The notes beneath the pieces were generated by a model, which was not told where the DNA came from, did not search any database, and worked only from the letters and a program-made list of their open reading frames with translations. Below are positions 33,385 through 42,788 of a stretch of DNA of 64,000 bases, piece after piece. This DNA is from Cohnella panacarvi Gsoil 349 (GTDB lineage: Bacteria > Bacillota > Bacilli > Paenibacillales > Paenibacillaceae), in contig NZ_KI911563.1 in the NCBI RefSeq assembly GCF_000515335.1, positions 4,601,233 through 4,665,232 on the forward strand, read 5' to 3'. Position 1 is the stretch's first letter. The number at the start of each line of letters is the position of its first letter. Position numbers and translations under genes: made by a program.

Positions 33385-35229
33385 ATGCAAGCTAGAGAAA
33401 AAATCCGCAATATCGCCATTATCGCTCACGTCGACCATGGCAAGACGACGCTCGTCGACCAATTGCTTCGCCAATCCGGGACGTTCCGCGAGAACGAACA
33501 AGTTCAAGAACGCGCGATGGACTCCAACGACATCGAACGCGAACGCGGAATTACGATATTGGCTAAGAACACCGCGATCCAGTACAAAGGCAACCTGATC
33601 AATATCGTGGATACGCCGGGACACGCCGACTTCGGCGGAGAAGTTGAACGGATCATGAAGATGGTCGACGGCGTATTGCTGGTCGTCGATGCGTTCGAAG
33701 GCTGCATGCCGCAAACGAAATTCGTATTGCGCAAAGCGTTGCAGCACGGCTTGACTCCTGTCGTAGTCGTGAACAAAATCGACCGTCCGGCCGCTCGCCC
33801 GGCTGAAGTCATCGACGAAGTTCTCGAGCTCTTCATCGAGCTCGAAGCGAACGACGAACAGCTCGACTTTCCGGTCGTCTACGCGTCCGGCTTGAACGGC
33901 ATCGCGGGCAATTCGCCGGATAGCCTGGAGCAGACGATGGAGCCGCTGTACGAGATGATTCTCGAGCATATTCCGTATCCGAAGGAAGATACGGAAGCGC
34001 CGCTGCAATTCCTTGTAACGCTGCTCGATTACAACGAATACATGGGCCGCATCGCGATCGGCCGCGTGAACCGCGGCAAAATTTCTCAAGGCCAAGTCGT
34101 CGCGGTGCTTGATCGCGAAGGTAAAGCGCGTCAAGCCCGTATCGAGAAGCTTTTCGGCTTCCAAGGGCTGAAGCGGGTCGAGATCGATCAAGCCGCCGCC
34201 GGCGATATCGTCGCGATCGCGGGCTTAAAGGACATCAATATCGGCGAGACGATCGCAGATCCCGCCAATCCGGAAGCTTTGCCGGTTCTTGCGATCGACG
34301 AGCCGACGCTGCAGATGACGTTCCTCGTCAACAACAGCCCGTTCGTCGGCAAAGAAGGCAAGTTCGTGACATCGCGCAACCTCCGCGAGCGTCTGTTCAA
34401 AGAACTCGAGACGGATGTCAGCTTGCGCGTGGAAGAGACGGACAGTCCCGACGCCTTCGTCGTCAGCGGACGCGGCGAGCTTCACCTCGGCATCCTGATC
34501 GAGAACATGCGCCGCGAAGGCTTCGAGCTTCAAGTATCCAAGCCTGAAGTTATTATTAAGGAAATCGACGGCGTGAAGAGCGAGCCGATCGAACGTCTTC
34601 TGATCGACGTACCGGAGGAAAGCATGGGCGCGGTCATGGAAAGCTTGGGCACGCGCAAAGCCGAGATGGTCAACATGATCAACAACGGAACGGGCCAAAT
34701 TCGGCTTGAATTCCTTATTCCGGCGCGCGGCTTGATCGGTTACCGCACGAACTTCCTGACGCTGACGCGCGGCTACGGCGTCATGAACCATGCGTTCGAC
34801 AGCTACGGACCGCTAGTCGTCGGCCAAGTCGGCGGACGCCACCAAGGCGTGCTCATCGCCAGCGAGACGGGCAAGTCGACGATGTACGGCATGCTTTCCG
34901 TCGAGGATCGCGGCATCCTATTCTTGGAACCGGGCGCGGAAGTCTACGAAGGAATGATCGTTGGCGAGCATACGCGCGACACCGACATCATCGTTAACAT
35001 TTGCAAAGAAAAAGCGTTGAACAATATTCGTACGGCGAACAAGGAAGAGACGGTACGCATGAAAACGCCGCGTCTCATGTCCTTGGAAGAAGCGCTCGAG
35101 TATTTGAACGACGACGAGCTTTGCGAAATTACGCCTAAGAGCGTGCGTCTGCGCAAGAAAGTGCTTAATAAGAGCGAGCGCGACAGATACGAGAAGCAAC
35201 GCCGCGTAGCGGCGGAAGCCGGCGTATAA
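33385..35229 (+). CDS. typA: Translational GTPase TypA (BipA)
   Basis: Ribosome-associated GTPase of the EF-G family, involved in 50S assembly and growth under stress or cold. The GTPase domain starts IAIIAHVDHGKTTLVDQLLR and has DIERERGITI, DTPGHADFGGE and NKIDRPAA. EF-G-like domains III and V follow, with the BipA-specific C-terminal part (AEMVNMINNGTGQIRLEF, RGLIGYRTNF, KSTMYGMLSVEDRG). At 614 residues it has the expected length. AAGGAGTGG precedes the ATG. Confidence 0.97.
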   Translation: MQAREKIRNIAIIAHVDHGKTTLVDQLLRQSGTFRENEQVQERAMDSNDIERERGITILAKNTAIQYKGNLINIVDTPGHADFGGEVERIMKMVDGVLLVVDAFEGCMPQTKFVLRKALQHGLTPVVVVNKIDRPAARPAEVIDEVLELFIELEANDEQLDFPVVYASGLNGIAGNSPDSLEQTMEPLYEMILEHIPYPKEDTEAPLQFLVTLLDYNEYMGRIAIGRVNRGKISQGQVVAVLDREGKARQARIEKLFGFQGLKRVEIDQAAAGDIVAIAGLKDINIGETIADPANPEALPVLAIDEPTLQMTFLVNNSPFVGKEGKFVTSRNLRERLFKELETDVSLRVEETDSPDAFVVSGRGELHLGILIENMRREGFELQVSKPEVIIKEIDGVKSEPIERLLIDVPEESMGAVMESLGTRKAEMVNMINNGTGQIRLEFLIPARGLIGYRTNFLTLTRGYGVMNHAFDSYGPLVVGQVGGRHQGVLIASETGKSTMYGMLSVEDRGILFLEPGAEVYEGMIVGEHTRDTDIIVNICKEKALNNIRTANKEETVRMKTPRLMSLEEALEYLNDDELCEITPKSVRLRKKVLNKSERDRYEKQRRVAAEAGV

Positions 35230-35271
35230 GCTCATAAGCATATGCAGCTTTGAGTGATGGAGGGATTATCC

Positions 35272-35559
35272 GTGCAGCAATGGTTTCACGAGCATCAGCT
35301 CATCTCCTATCTGCTAATCCTTGCGTTTACGATCTATATTTTCAACGCCGTGTTCAGACCGGGAAGACTCCCGATCCTGAAGGAGGTCGTCGTCTATCTC
35401 ATGATGGCGGCCGGTTGCGGCATTCTGCTTATCATGCAGCTCGACAGGCTCCCGATCATCCAGTGCATGTCGGTAGCGGTAGCGATGATGCTGCTGCTCC
35501 GGCTGCGCCAGCTGTACGATAAGAGACGTAACTCCCGCAAAGACAGCAAGCCTTCTTAA
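35272..35559 (+). CDS. ylaH: YlaH-like membrane protein
   Basis: A 95-residue protein with three hydrophobic helices and a basic tail. In B. subtilis ylaH directly follows typA (ylaG), and the size and topology agree. The function is unknown. GTG 35272 is chosen because GGAGGG (35259-35264) lies seven bases before it; an in-frame ATG at 35257 overlaps that site. Confidence 0.78.
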   Translation: MQQWFHEHQLISYLLILAFTIYIFNAVFRPGRLPILKEVVVYLMMAAGCGILLIMQLDRLPIIQCMSVAVAMMLLLRLRQLYDKRRNSRKDSKPS

Positions 35560-35577
35560 GAGGAGAGGGATACAGCG

Positions 35578-35889
35578 ATGTCGTTGATGGATGCGCTTTT
35601 CTATTGGCTTCAGATGAAGTGGGTAATCTCCGCTCGCCCCGACGACGAGGCGGCGAAGGACACGCTTCTCTTTTTTGCCCAAATTTTGTCGGAAGATCAC
35701 GAATTGACGTCGTTCGATGTCGCTTCGGTCGAGCCCGCGAAAGTGTACGTTACTTATGCGGCCAAAGACGGAACGACGCGCACGGTATGGTTCGATCGCG
35801 AGGCCGTAGAGCAACTGAACAGGGAAATGTTCGGCATTCAAGGCGATCTTGACGGTGCAAGCGAGGACGACGGGGAGGAACCGCATTGA
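35578..35889 (+). CDS. Hypothetical acidic protein
   Basis: A 103-residue soluble protein that I do not recognise. It begins SLMDALFYWLQMKWVISARP and ends in an acidic tail. The centre (AKVYVTYAAKDGTTRTVWFD) looks like a small beta-rich fold. AAGAGGAGAGGG precedes the ATG. It lies 18 bases after ylaH and overlaps the LCP gene start by a few bases, so it belongs to the typA transcript. Confidence 0.7.
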   Translation: MSLMDALFYWLQMKWVISARPDDEAAKDTLLFFAQILSEDHELTSFDVASVEPAKVYVTYAAKDGTTRTVWFDREAVEQLNREMFGIQGDLDGASEDDGEEPH

Positions 35890-36992
35890 ATCAGCATACA
35901 CCTATGCCGCCTCGATCGAGCAGCAGAGCCAGCACTCGGTCGTCTAAGAGCACGAAGAAGAGAAAGATTCGCTGGGGCAGAATCGTCTTCATTCTAGTAT
36001 CGCTCGTTATTATATCTTTGGCATCCTACGCCGGTTATCTGTACATGGTCGGCAAGAATAACCTACATAAAATCGCCGATCAGGACCCTACCGCTCCTCC
36101 GATCCCGAAGGATCAGAAGGCGAGCGTCAAGCCGGTATCGATCGTACTGCTCGGCCTCGACTATCGCAAGCAGCTAGGCAGCATGAATACCGACGTCATT
36201 ATGGTTGCCGCTTTTAACCCGATATCGAAGACCGCGACCGTCGTCTCCATTCCGCGAGACAGCGATCTGAAGCTGGAAGGATATAAGAAACACAAGGCCA
36301 ACGCCTGGTACGCGATCTACGACTCCATCGCCCGCAATGACAATGGGCTCGAAGGCGAAGCGGCGAAAGATTACGCCCGCGATCATACGCGGGAGATGCT
36401 AGGCAAGTTTTTCGGAATCGATATCGATTATACGGCCGTCATCGACTTCCAAGGGTTCATAGACGTCGTTGACGCGCTCGATGGCGTTAGGGTTAACGTC
36501 GACAAGGATATGAGATGGGTCGATAAAGCCGACGGCACGAACATCGATCTGGTGGCCGGCGAACAAGAGCTGGACGGAGAAGACGCTCTTGGCTTCGTCC
36601 GGTACCGGAAGTCGAACCGCGGAACGGCGCCGTCGAGCGACTTCGAGCGCAACGAGCGCCAAAGCCAAGTGCTGGGAGCGATTATCGACAAGCTGAAGTC
36701 GTTCGGCAGCATTACGAAGATCGACGACGTCCTGAACGCCGTCGGAGACAATATGCGCACGGACATTCCGGAATCGCAGCTCGAAGCGATGATCAAGAAG
36801 TACTTCGGCATCGACAGCTCGGCGATCCGATTCATCCCGCTGGAAGGCGAATGGATCAGCCCTTACGTCGTCCTAGACCAAGAGAAGCTAACGGAAGCGA
36901 AGCAGGCGCTGCGGGAGGAATTGCTCCCTGAAGGCCGTCCGGCCGAGACGCCGGAATCGACGCAAGGCGCGGAGTCTTCGTCCGGCAATTAA
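35886..36992 (+). CDS. LytR-CpsA-Psr family glycopolymer transferase
   Basis: Membrane-anchored enzyme of the LCP family, which attaches teichoic acids or other glycopolymers from lipid carriers to peptidoglycan. A basic Ser-rich cytoplasmic N-terminus (1-32) is followed by one transmembrane helix (about 33-54). The extracellular LCP domain has VLLGLDYRKQLGSMNTDVIM, VVSIPRDSDLKL and LGFVRYRKSNRG with conserved Arg/Asp phosphate contacts. The C-terminal ~35 residues are acidic and low complexity. TTG 35886 follows GGGGAGGAA. 368 residues, full length. Confidence 0.9.
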   Translation: MNQHTPMPPRSSSRASTRSSKSTKKRKIRWGRIVFILVSLVIISLASYAGYLYMVGKNNLHKIADQDPTAPPIPKDQKASVKPVSIVLLGLDYRKQLGSMNTDVIMVAAFNPISKTATVVSIPRDSDLKLEGYKKHKANAWYAIYDSIARNDNGLEGEAAKDYARDHTREMLGKFFGIDIDYTAVIDFQGFIDVVDALDGVRVNVDKDMRWVDKADGTNIDLVAGEQELDGEDALGFVRYRKSNRGTAPSSDFERNERQSQVLGAIIDKLKSFGSITKIDDVLNAVGDNMRTDIPESQLEAMIKKYFGIDSSAIRFIPLEGEWISPYVVLDQEKLTEAKQALREELLPEGRPAETPESTQGAESSSGN

Positions 36993-37015
36993 GCCGCGCG
37001 CGGGCAGATTGTCCG

Positions 37016-37044
37016 TTGGAATCGATTGGCGCGTATGCTATAAT
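37016..37044 (+). promoter_or_regulatory. SigA-type promoter upstream of the FMN-binding protein gene
   Basis: TTGGAA (37016-37021), a 17-bp spacer and a perfect TATAAT (37039-37044), about 30 bases before the start codon. Confidence 0.7.
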
Positions 37045-37073
37045 GGAGCCAGTAACGTGACGGAGGGCTGCGG

Positions 37074-37529
37074 ATGGCAGATACGACAACCGTTCTCAAC
37101 GACGCGCTTTACGCGCAGCTTCAGAAGCAAACCTTCGTGCTCCTCCACACCGTTGATGCCGATAGCGGCAGTCCGACGACCAGCGCAATCTCGTGGATTT
37201 ACGCCGTAGATCCAACGCGGCTGCGGCTTGCCTTGGATGCCCGGTCCCGTCTTGTCGCCAACATGGCGAAGAGTCCCGAGACAAGCGTTACGCTGTTCGG
37301 AGGCGAGTCCGTCCATGCGATCTACGGCAGAGCGGTTATCGTTACGGATCACCTCGAAGGCGTTCCGTTCCCGCTTGCTTGCGTCGACATCGAGATTACG
37401 GCCGTCAGAGACGCCATGTTCTACGGCGCACGTCTGACCGCTGGCCCGGAAGTGGAGAAAACCTACGATAAAAGAGCCGCCGACCGCTTGGATGGACAAG
37501 TGTTCGACGCGATGAAGAAAGCCCAGTGA
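37074..37529 (+). CDS. Pyridoxamine 5'-phosphate oxidase-like FMN-binding protein
   Basis: A 151-residue split-barrel protein of the PNPOx-like superfamily. Features include TFVLLHTVDADSGSPTTSAI, the strand LRLALDARSRLVANMAKSPE and AIYGRAVIVTDHLEGVPFPL. Such proteins bind FMN or F420 and are often reductases or heme-utilisation proteins; the substrate is unknown. ACGGAGGG precedes the ATG. It is monocistronic, with its own promoter and a terminator that overlaps its stop codon. Confidence 0.8.
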   Translation: MADTTTVLNDALYAQLQKQTFVLLHTVDADSGSPTTSAISWIYAVDPTRLRLALDARSRLVANMAKSPETSVTLFGGESVHAIYGRAVIVTDHLEGVPFPLACVDIEITAVRDAMFYGARLTAGPEVEKTYDKRAADRLDGQVFDAMKKAQ

Positions 37530-37550
37530 TGCTCCTATCACTGGGCTTTT
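37518..37550. terminator. Bidirectional terminator after the FMN-binding protein gene
   Basis: AAAGCCCAGTGAT (37518-37530) pairs with ATCACTGGGCTTT (37537-37549), followed by T residues; A residues precede it. It serves the convergent ylaJ-like gene as well. Confidence 0.88.
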
Positions 37551-37573
37551 CGTCTTTATAAACGGCTTGTCCG

Positions 37574-38128
37574 TCATGGATTGGGTTCGTTCCGTTCAGT
37601 CGTACCATGGTTCTCGGGCGCCTTGGGAGGAACGATGTTGCGCGGAATTTGCGGCACGAGCCGGCCGACGATATCGGCCATCTCCTCCGCGAAGCCGGCA
37701 ATCGGCCTTCCTCCTTGGATGTCGGCCCTAATCTCGCGAAGCCGTTGACGAAGGTCCATATCCGCGGTCACCAGCGCGTCGACCCCGTAAGGATCTTTGC
37801 GGAACGCTTCCGCTACCGCGTATTTCACCGTACCGACTTGCGCGCGCTCCATTCGGTCGTCGACGTCGATGCCGACGATGGCGTAATTGCCGAACACGAC
37901 GCAGTTCGCGCCTTTAACGCCCGGAATGCCGCGAGCAAGCTGCTCTAGATGAGCGGCAACCTGCTTCGAATCCGCGCCGGCGATTCTGGACGGCTTCGTG
38001 GATTGCGCTTGAACCCCGCCGTTATTCTGGTTCGGCGCCGCCGATCGGTTTCCGCAGCCTGTTACGCTCGCTGCAATGCCCAACAGCAATAGGAGCGAGC
38101 TGCAGGCGATTCTCATATTTCGTTGCAT
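37574..38128 (-). CDS. ylaJ: YhcN/YlaJ family sporulation lipoprotein
   Basis: A 184-residue lipoprotein. The signal peptide ends at the lipobox VTGC (Cys about 25). The domain has HLEQLARGIPGVKGANCVVF and YAIVGIDVDDRMERAQVGTV, typical of the YhcN/YlaJ family of spore-associated lipoproteins. GGTGGTGAAC precedes the start. It is divergent from phoH, matching the ylaJ-ylaK neighbourhood in B. subtilis. Expression during sporulation is expected from the family, but I cannot identify the sigma factor from the sequence. Confidence 0.87.
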   Translation of the reverse strand: MQRNMRIACSSLLLLLGIAASVTGCGNRSAAPNQNNGGVQAQSTKPSRIAGADSKQVAAHLEQLARGIPGVKGANCVVFGNYAIVGIDVDDRMERAQVGTVKYAVAEAFRKDPYGVDALVTADMDLRQRLREIRADIQGGRPIAGFAEEMADIVGRLVPQIPRNIVPPKAPENHGTTERNEPNP

Positions 38129-38164
38129 GTCTTGTTCACCACCCTAGTCTGGAGGGATGCCCGG

Positions 38165-38207
38165 TAAGCCGAAAGAACGACGCGATTATCGCGAAGCCGT
38201 CGGCTTT
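38165..38207. other. Imperfect inverted repeat between ylaJ and phoH
   Basis: AAGCCG (38167-38172) and CGGCTT (38200-38205) flank an inner GCGAT-TATCGC hairpin. It lies in the 203-bp divergent intergenic region. It has no T run for either gene, so a terminator is unlikely; an operator or a leader hairpin is possible. Confidence 0.3.
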
Positions 38208-38331
38208 CACAGGAAGTGGATTATTGATGGTTGTAGTGTTCCCTGTCGTTCGTGCACTATGTAACGTTAATGCCAAAAGCGTAAACGAAAACTAATCGCA
38301 AGCTAATCCGCTGATCCGGGAGGGAATACGA

Positions 38332-39663
38332 TTGAGAAAAATTTACGTGCTCGATACGAACGTGCTGCTGCATGATCCTCTCTCCTTGTATGCCTTCGAA
38401 GACAATGAAGTCATCATACCTTCCATCGTGCTCGAAGAGATCGACTCGAAGAAGAGGCTGGCCGACGAGATCGGACGCAACGCCAGGAACATCTCGCGGG
38501 AGCTGGATCGCATGCGGGAGCTCGGGCAACTGCACAACGGAGTACCGTTGCCTCAGGGCGGGTTGCTAAAGGTGGAAATGAATCATCGCCGGTTCGTCAG
38601 AGTACAGGAGTCGTTCGGGGAAATGACCAACGATAACCGGATACTCGCGGTGGCGTTGAATTATTATATGGAGGAGCAGGAGAGCGACGAGCCGCGCCCG
38701 GTCATCATCGTCAGCAAGGACGTACTCGTGCGGGTGAAAGCCGACGTTCTCGGCATTCCCGCGCAAGATTATTTATCCGATCACGTCCCGTCCATATCCG
38801 ATCAATATACGGGACATCTGACGCTGCATGTTCATCCGTCCGTCATCGACGAATTTTACTCCTTCAGAATTCTCGCGATCGAGCAATTGGGGATCAGAGC
38901 TTCGCTTCATCCGAATGAGTTCGTCATTCTGCGGGATGAGCTGGGAACGTCTAAGTCGGCGTTGCTTAAAGTGTCTCCCGACGGGAAGAAGCTAGAGCCG
39001 CTGCATATGAGCAACGACCCGGTGTGGGGCATAACCGCCCGCAACGCCCAGCAGAGGATGGCTCTCGAGCTGCTGTTGAACGACGATATCCCGCTTGTCA
39101 CGTTGACGGGCAGGGCGGGGACGGGCAAGACGCTGCTTACGCTCGCGGCAGGGCTGATGAAGGTCGAAGACGAGCATAAATTCAAGAAGCTGCTGATCGC
39201 GAGGCCCGTCGTGCCGATGGGCAAGGATATCGGTTATTTGCCGGGGGAAAAGGACGAGAAGCTGCGTCCGTGGATGCAGCCGATTTACGACAATCTGGAG
39301 TATCTATTCGATACCAAAAAGTCCGCCGATCTCGATAAAATATTAATGGGGCTCGGGAGCATCCAAGTCGAGGCGCTCACCTACATTCGAGGCCGATCGA
39401 TTCCCGGGCAATTCATCATCATCGACGAGGCGCAAAATTTAAGCAAGCACGAAGTGAAGACGATCGTATCGCGGGTCGGGGAGAACAGCAAAATCGTCCT
39501 TCTGGGCGATCCCGAACAGATCGACCATCCTTATCTCGACTCCCAAAGCAACGGTTTAACTTACTTGGTCGATAGATTCAAGGAGGAAGGGATCAGCGGC
39601 CATGTGACCTTAGAGAAGGGAGAGCGTTCGAGATTGGCGCAGCTCGCCACGGAGCGACTCTAA
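38332..39663 (+). CDS. phoH: PhoH family ATPase with N-terminal PIN domain (YlaK type)
   Basis: A PIN-PhoH fusion of 443 residues, a class linked to RNA unwinding and cleavage. The PIN domain opens YVLDTNVLLHDPLSLYAFED with acidic residues later at SKDVLVRVKAD. The PhoH ATPase has Walker A TGRAGTGKT (about 259-267), ARPVVPMGKDIGYLPG and Walker B FIIIDEAQN. TTG 38332 follows GGGAGGGAA. The stop overlaps the end of the convergent hypothetical gene. Confidence 0.93.
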   Translation: MRKIYVLDTNVLLHDPLSLYAFEDNEVIIPSIVLEEIDSKKRLADEIGRNARNISRELDRMRELGQLHNGVPLPQGGLLKVEMNHRRFVRVQESFGEMTNDNRILAVALNYYMEEQESDEPRPVIIVSKDVLVRVKADVLGIPAQDYLSDHVPSISDQYTGHLTLHVHPSVIDEFYSFRILAIEQLGIRASLHPNEFVILRDELGTSKSALLKVSPDGKKLEPLHMSNDPVWGITARNAQQRMALELLLNDDIPLVTLTGRAGTGKTLLTLAAGLMKVEDEHKFKKLLIARPVVPMGKDIGYLPGEKDEKLRPWMQPIYDNLEYLFDTKKSADLDKILMGLGSIQVEALTYIRGRSIPGQFIIIDEAQNLSKHEVKTIVSRVGENSKIVLLGDPEQIDHPYLDSQSNGLTYLVDRFKEEGISGHVTLEKGERSRLAQLATERL

Positions 39664-40166
39664 TATTCCCACGCCGCGGCGCAGCCATAGGCTTGCACGA
39701 CGCGATCGGCCAGCGATGCCAGTTGCCGGTCGATAAGGTGCACGCTTCCCTGGGCTGACGATAGCGTGCCGATCAAGTGCTCTTCCAATTGCAGCAAAGC
39801 CGGGGCGGGTTCCGCTACCGGCTTTGTCGCCGTTATCTGGAACGCGGCGACGAGATGAAGGTCGAAATAGACGTTGCCCGAGCGGGCATGGATCGCATAA
39901 TCCGCGTATAATGCGCCGGCCTTGAAACGTGCGGAAGCCATCGGAGATATCCTTAAGAGCTCCAGCTTCTCGTAATCGACTTCTCGCCGATGAAGAAAGT
40001 CTGCCGCTTCGGACGCGATCTCCGGCGACTCGAACATTAGAATTTCCTCCGCTCGGTCGCTCGGCTTCGCGAGCCTAACGATTTCGGTCATGACATCGGC
40101 GGACGGAGTGACGCGGTTATTAATTGGGCTCATTATCAGCTCGATACCGTTAATCCGAACAAGCAT
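39660..40166 (-). CDS. Hypothetical protein
   Basis: A 168-residue soluble protein without a signal or membrane helix that I do not recognise. The central part (DYEKLELLRISPMASARFKA, GNVYFDLHLVAAFQ) suggests an alpha/beta fold. AGAAGGAGG upstream of the ATG and a tail-to-tail overlap with phoH support a real gene. It might correspond to YlaL by position, but I cannot confirm similarity. Confidence 0.6.
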   Translation of the reverse strand: MLVRINGIELIMSPINNRVTPSADVMTEIVRLAKPSDRAEEILMFESPEIASEAADFLHRREVDYEKLELLRISPMASARFKAGALYADYAIHARSGNVYFDLHLVAAFQITATKPVAEPAPALLQLEEHLIGTLSSAQGSVHLIDRQLASLADRVVQAYGCAAAWEY

Positions 40167-40288
40167 AAGAGTGTGCCTCCTTCTATTAAAGCGCTGCCAA
40201 AAAAACGAGACAGTACCGGATCATTCCTGTATGATGGAGATGAGTAGCATTAGCAGTATTTCACAATGCGATGAAAAAGGTGACTGCA

Positions 40289-41626
40289 GTGGCGCGTCGG
40301 AAGATCGCCCTAATCCTAATATTGGTCGGCATGATGGTGCTCATTCTCTCTCCTTGGAAGGAGACTTCGCGGCCACAAACCGTTCCGGCGGTCGCGATTC
40401 CGCAGGCGGAGCCCGCCATCGTCTCCGAGCCCGCCGAATTGGCGATGCCGGCCCGCTTGTCCGTAGCCGTGGCGATGGAAGAAGAGGCTTTCCAAATGCT
40501 GGCCGAGCAGAACGTCGAATTTCGCAAGCGGCATCGAGACATCACGGTGGCGCTCACGCGCGTGGAGCCGGACAACGCCTATCGATATTTTCAGCGGGCT
40601 TCGGAGATGGAAGAAGCGGCGGACGTTATGCTGCTAAGCAGCGATTGGGTAAGCGAATTCGCCGCTTCCGGCTATTTGCTGCCCGTTGAAGCCGCATTCG
40701 TCGGGAAAGCCGAGGCGGAGCAGTTCGATGCTCTGATCGCGCCCGTGAAGTGGAACGATTATAAGTGGGGAGTCCCCCTTGATTTCGATCCTTACGTTCT
40801 CGTATGGAACGAGACGCTGCTCGAACAATGGCTCGGGAACGGCGTTTCGTTGCCGCTGACGATCGAGCAGTGGGGAGCCGTCGCAACCAAGAGCGCAGAG
40901 ACGTTCGGCAATCCGGTCATCGCTGCCGGGCAGCAGGATGCGGATGCGAGCCAACCTGCGTCCGGTCCGATCAGTTGGTTGTCGATCGATCCCAACGATC
41001 CTTACGCGCTTCTCTCCTGGCTAGAGAACGCGGCCGGCACCCGAACGGACACGCTATGGACGGACGGCGGAGAGAGCTGGGCAGCATCGCCGCTCGGGAA
41101 TGCGCTTGAGCTTGTCGACGCGTACAGAGCAGGCATGAGATTCGCATCGTCGGCCGCGACGGTCCGAGATCAGATGTACGGCGGAGATACGCTGGTCGCC
41201 GCCGTACCGTATTCCGTCGCCATGGAACTGATGGATAACGGCAATCCTTCGGTCAAGCTGAAGCTCGATCATTCTTCATGGAGGCTGCCTTACGTATGGC
41301 CGCGCGGAACGAGTTACGTGATGTCTTCCGGCACGGCCGTCGAGGAGGCGGCGATGACTTGGATTTCGGAAATGACGGATGCTTCCATCCAGTCGGCGAA
41401 CGAGAAGAGGTTAAATCGGCTGCCCGTCTATCGATCCATCTATGACGGCGATACGGGCAGTCTCTCGAACCTGTTGCCTTCGCGAGGCGGGCAATCGTTC
41501 CCGAACCAAGCTTCGTCCATGGACGGCCCGGAGCTTGCGGGGCGCCTGCTGAAGCTGAAGTCGTTATGGCAGCAGTTCGCGTCAAGTCAGCTTTCGATAG
41601 AAGAGTGGAAGCAGAATTGGTCTTAG
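40289..41626 (+). CDS. Membrane-anchored extracellular solute-binding protein-like protein
   Basis: A 445-residue family 1 solute-binding-like protein. A basic start and one hydrophobic helix (ALILILVGMMVLILSP) without a lipobox cysteine indicate a signal anchor rather than a lipoprotein. The binding fold is seen in RLSVAVAMEEEAFQMLAEQN, VMLLSSDWVSEFAASGYLLP, WGVPLDFDPYVLVWNETLLE and RLPYVWPRGTSYVMSSGTAV. No ABC permease or ATPase lies nearby, so it may be an orphan sensor or binding protein. GTG 40289 has AAAAGGTGA at ideal spacing; an ATG at 40271 is an alternative. Confidence 0.75.
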   Translation: MARRKIALILILVGMMVLILSPWKETSRPQTVPAVAIPQAEPAIVSEPAELAMPARLSVAVAMEEEAFQMLAEQNVEFRKRHRDITVALTRVEPDNAYRYFQRASEMEEAADVMLLSSDWVSEFAASGYLLPVEAAFVGKAEAEQFDALIAPVKWNDYKWGVPLDFDPYVLVWNETLLEQWLGNGVSLPLTIEQWGAVATKSAETFGNPVIAAGQQDADASQPASGPISWLSIDPNDPYALLSWLENAAGTRTDTLWTDGGESWAASPLGNALELVDAYRAGMRFASSAATVRDQMYGGDTLVAAVPYSVAMELMDNGNPSVKLKLDHSSWRLPYVWPRGTSYVMSSGTAVEEAAMTWISEMTDASIQSANEKRLNRLPVYRSIYDGDTGSLSNLLPSRGGQSFPNQASSMDGPELAGRLLKLKSLWQQFASSQLSIEEWKQNWS

Positions 41627-41629
41627 TCG

Positions 41630-42712
41630 CTAACCGACTTTAAGCGCAACGATTAGCTTTCCGTCCTCCATCGAGACGCTTTGAGCCTTTATGTACTTGA
41701 TCAGCTTCTGCGGATAGAAACCAAGATCGAATTCGCGCTCTAAATCCGCGCGCGTCGTATCCGGAAGGGCGAGTCCGTTGAAAACGAGCTTATCGACATG
41801 AAAGAGGATGGCATTCTCCGGCTCGTTAACGACTTCGTACCGCCCTTGGATCATGACGCTGATATTGCCGTTGTCGCCGTTCATCGTCAGCAACCCGTCA
41901 TCGAACGCAAACGCGAAATGTTCAAACCGATTATCCTTGGATCTTAAGAATTCGTTCAACTGCTCGTCGGTGATGGTCAGCTTGGCTTTAAGCCCGCTCG
42001 TCTGCAGGATGCCCGGCGTGTCCTTGACCCACTGCGGCAAGTCGTGCATGGCGTCCGCCAGCGCCCTGAAGTGCTGCTTCACCTCGTACAGCCCGACGTT
42101 GTTCCAGTAGGCTTGGAGTTCGTCCATGAGTTGTCTCATCAGTTCGGAGTCGCCGCTCGCGGCTAGCGCGTTGTCGACCTCTTGCCGCAGCGCCGTGATC
42201 CGCTTGCGTTGGGCGACGAGCTGTTCGGAGACCGAGTCCAGCTCCGACTTGTGGGATTGCAGCACGGCGTAGCCGTTCCTTAGCTCATCGTATTGTTCGG
42301 CGTAGCGATCCATCGTCTTCTGATCGGACCTGACGACGATATCCATCATGTCCCACGCGCGTATGAGGTCGGGCAGCGATTTGGACGATAATAGCGCGTC
42401 CAGCCAGAAGTCTTTGTGACCCATATAATATTCGCGAAGGATGCGCCCGGCTTTCTCGCGCTGCACGACGATCGCGATTTCTTGCTGTTCCAGACTTCGC
42501 TCGGTCGTCTCGATTGACCCTTGCGTCTCTTCGCGAAGCTTGGATATTCGTTCGATTTCCCTGTCCAGCTCGACGACGGATAAGCTTTTCTCGAGCAGTT
42601 GCCTCGTCTCTTCGTCCATCGGCTCCGCGTTAACCGGAACAAGCGCTTCGGCTCTGGCGATGACAAGCAGCAAGGCGATAACGATGAGAACGGCCCATCT
42701 CAGCCGATGCAT
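41630..42712 (-). CDS. Secreted coiled-coil protein of unknown function
   Basis: A 360-residue exported protein. A signal peptide (about 1-24) is followed by a long coiled coil (about 34-185) resembling the N-terminal coiled coil of PcsB/CwlO-type hydrolase regulators. The C-terminal domain (about 200-360) has no catalytic CHAP or NlpC residues and is not recognised. It could be a periplasmic/envelope scaffold. AAAGGAGGAG precedes the ATG. It is convergent with the solute-binding-like gene (3 bp apart) and divergent from the methyltransferase gene. Confidence 0.65.
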   Translation of the reverse strand: MHRLRWAVLIVIALLLVIARAEALVPVNAEPMDEETRQLLEKSLSVVELDREIERISKLREETQGSIETTERSLEQQEIAIVVQREKAGRILREYYMGHKDFWLDALLSSKSLPDLIRAWDMMDIVVRSDQKTMDRYAEQYDELRNGYAVLQSHKSELDSVSEQLVAQRKRITALRQEVDNALAASGDSELMRQLMDELQAYWNNVGLYEVKQHFRALADAMHDLPQWVKDTPGILQTSGLKAKLTITDEQLNEFLRSKDNRFEHFAFAFDDGLLTMNGDNGNISVMIQGRYEVVNEPENAILFHVDKLVFNGLALPDTTRADLEREFDLGFYPQKLIKYIKAQSVSMEDGKLIVALKVG

Positions 42713-42788
42713 GCCACTCCTCCTTTCGGATGCGGTCGTTCTTGAATATTATAATAGGTCAGCACCTATGGGGAAAGGTACCGATACG

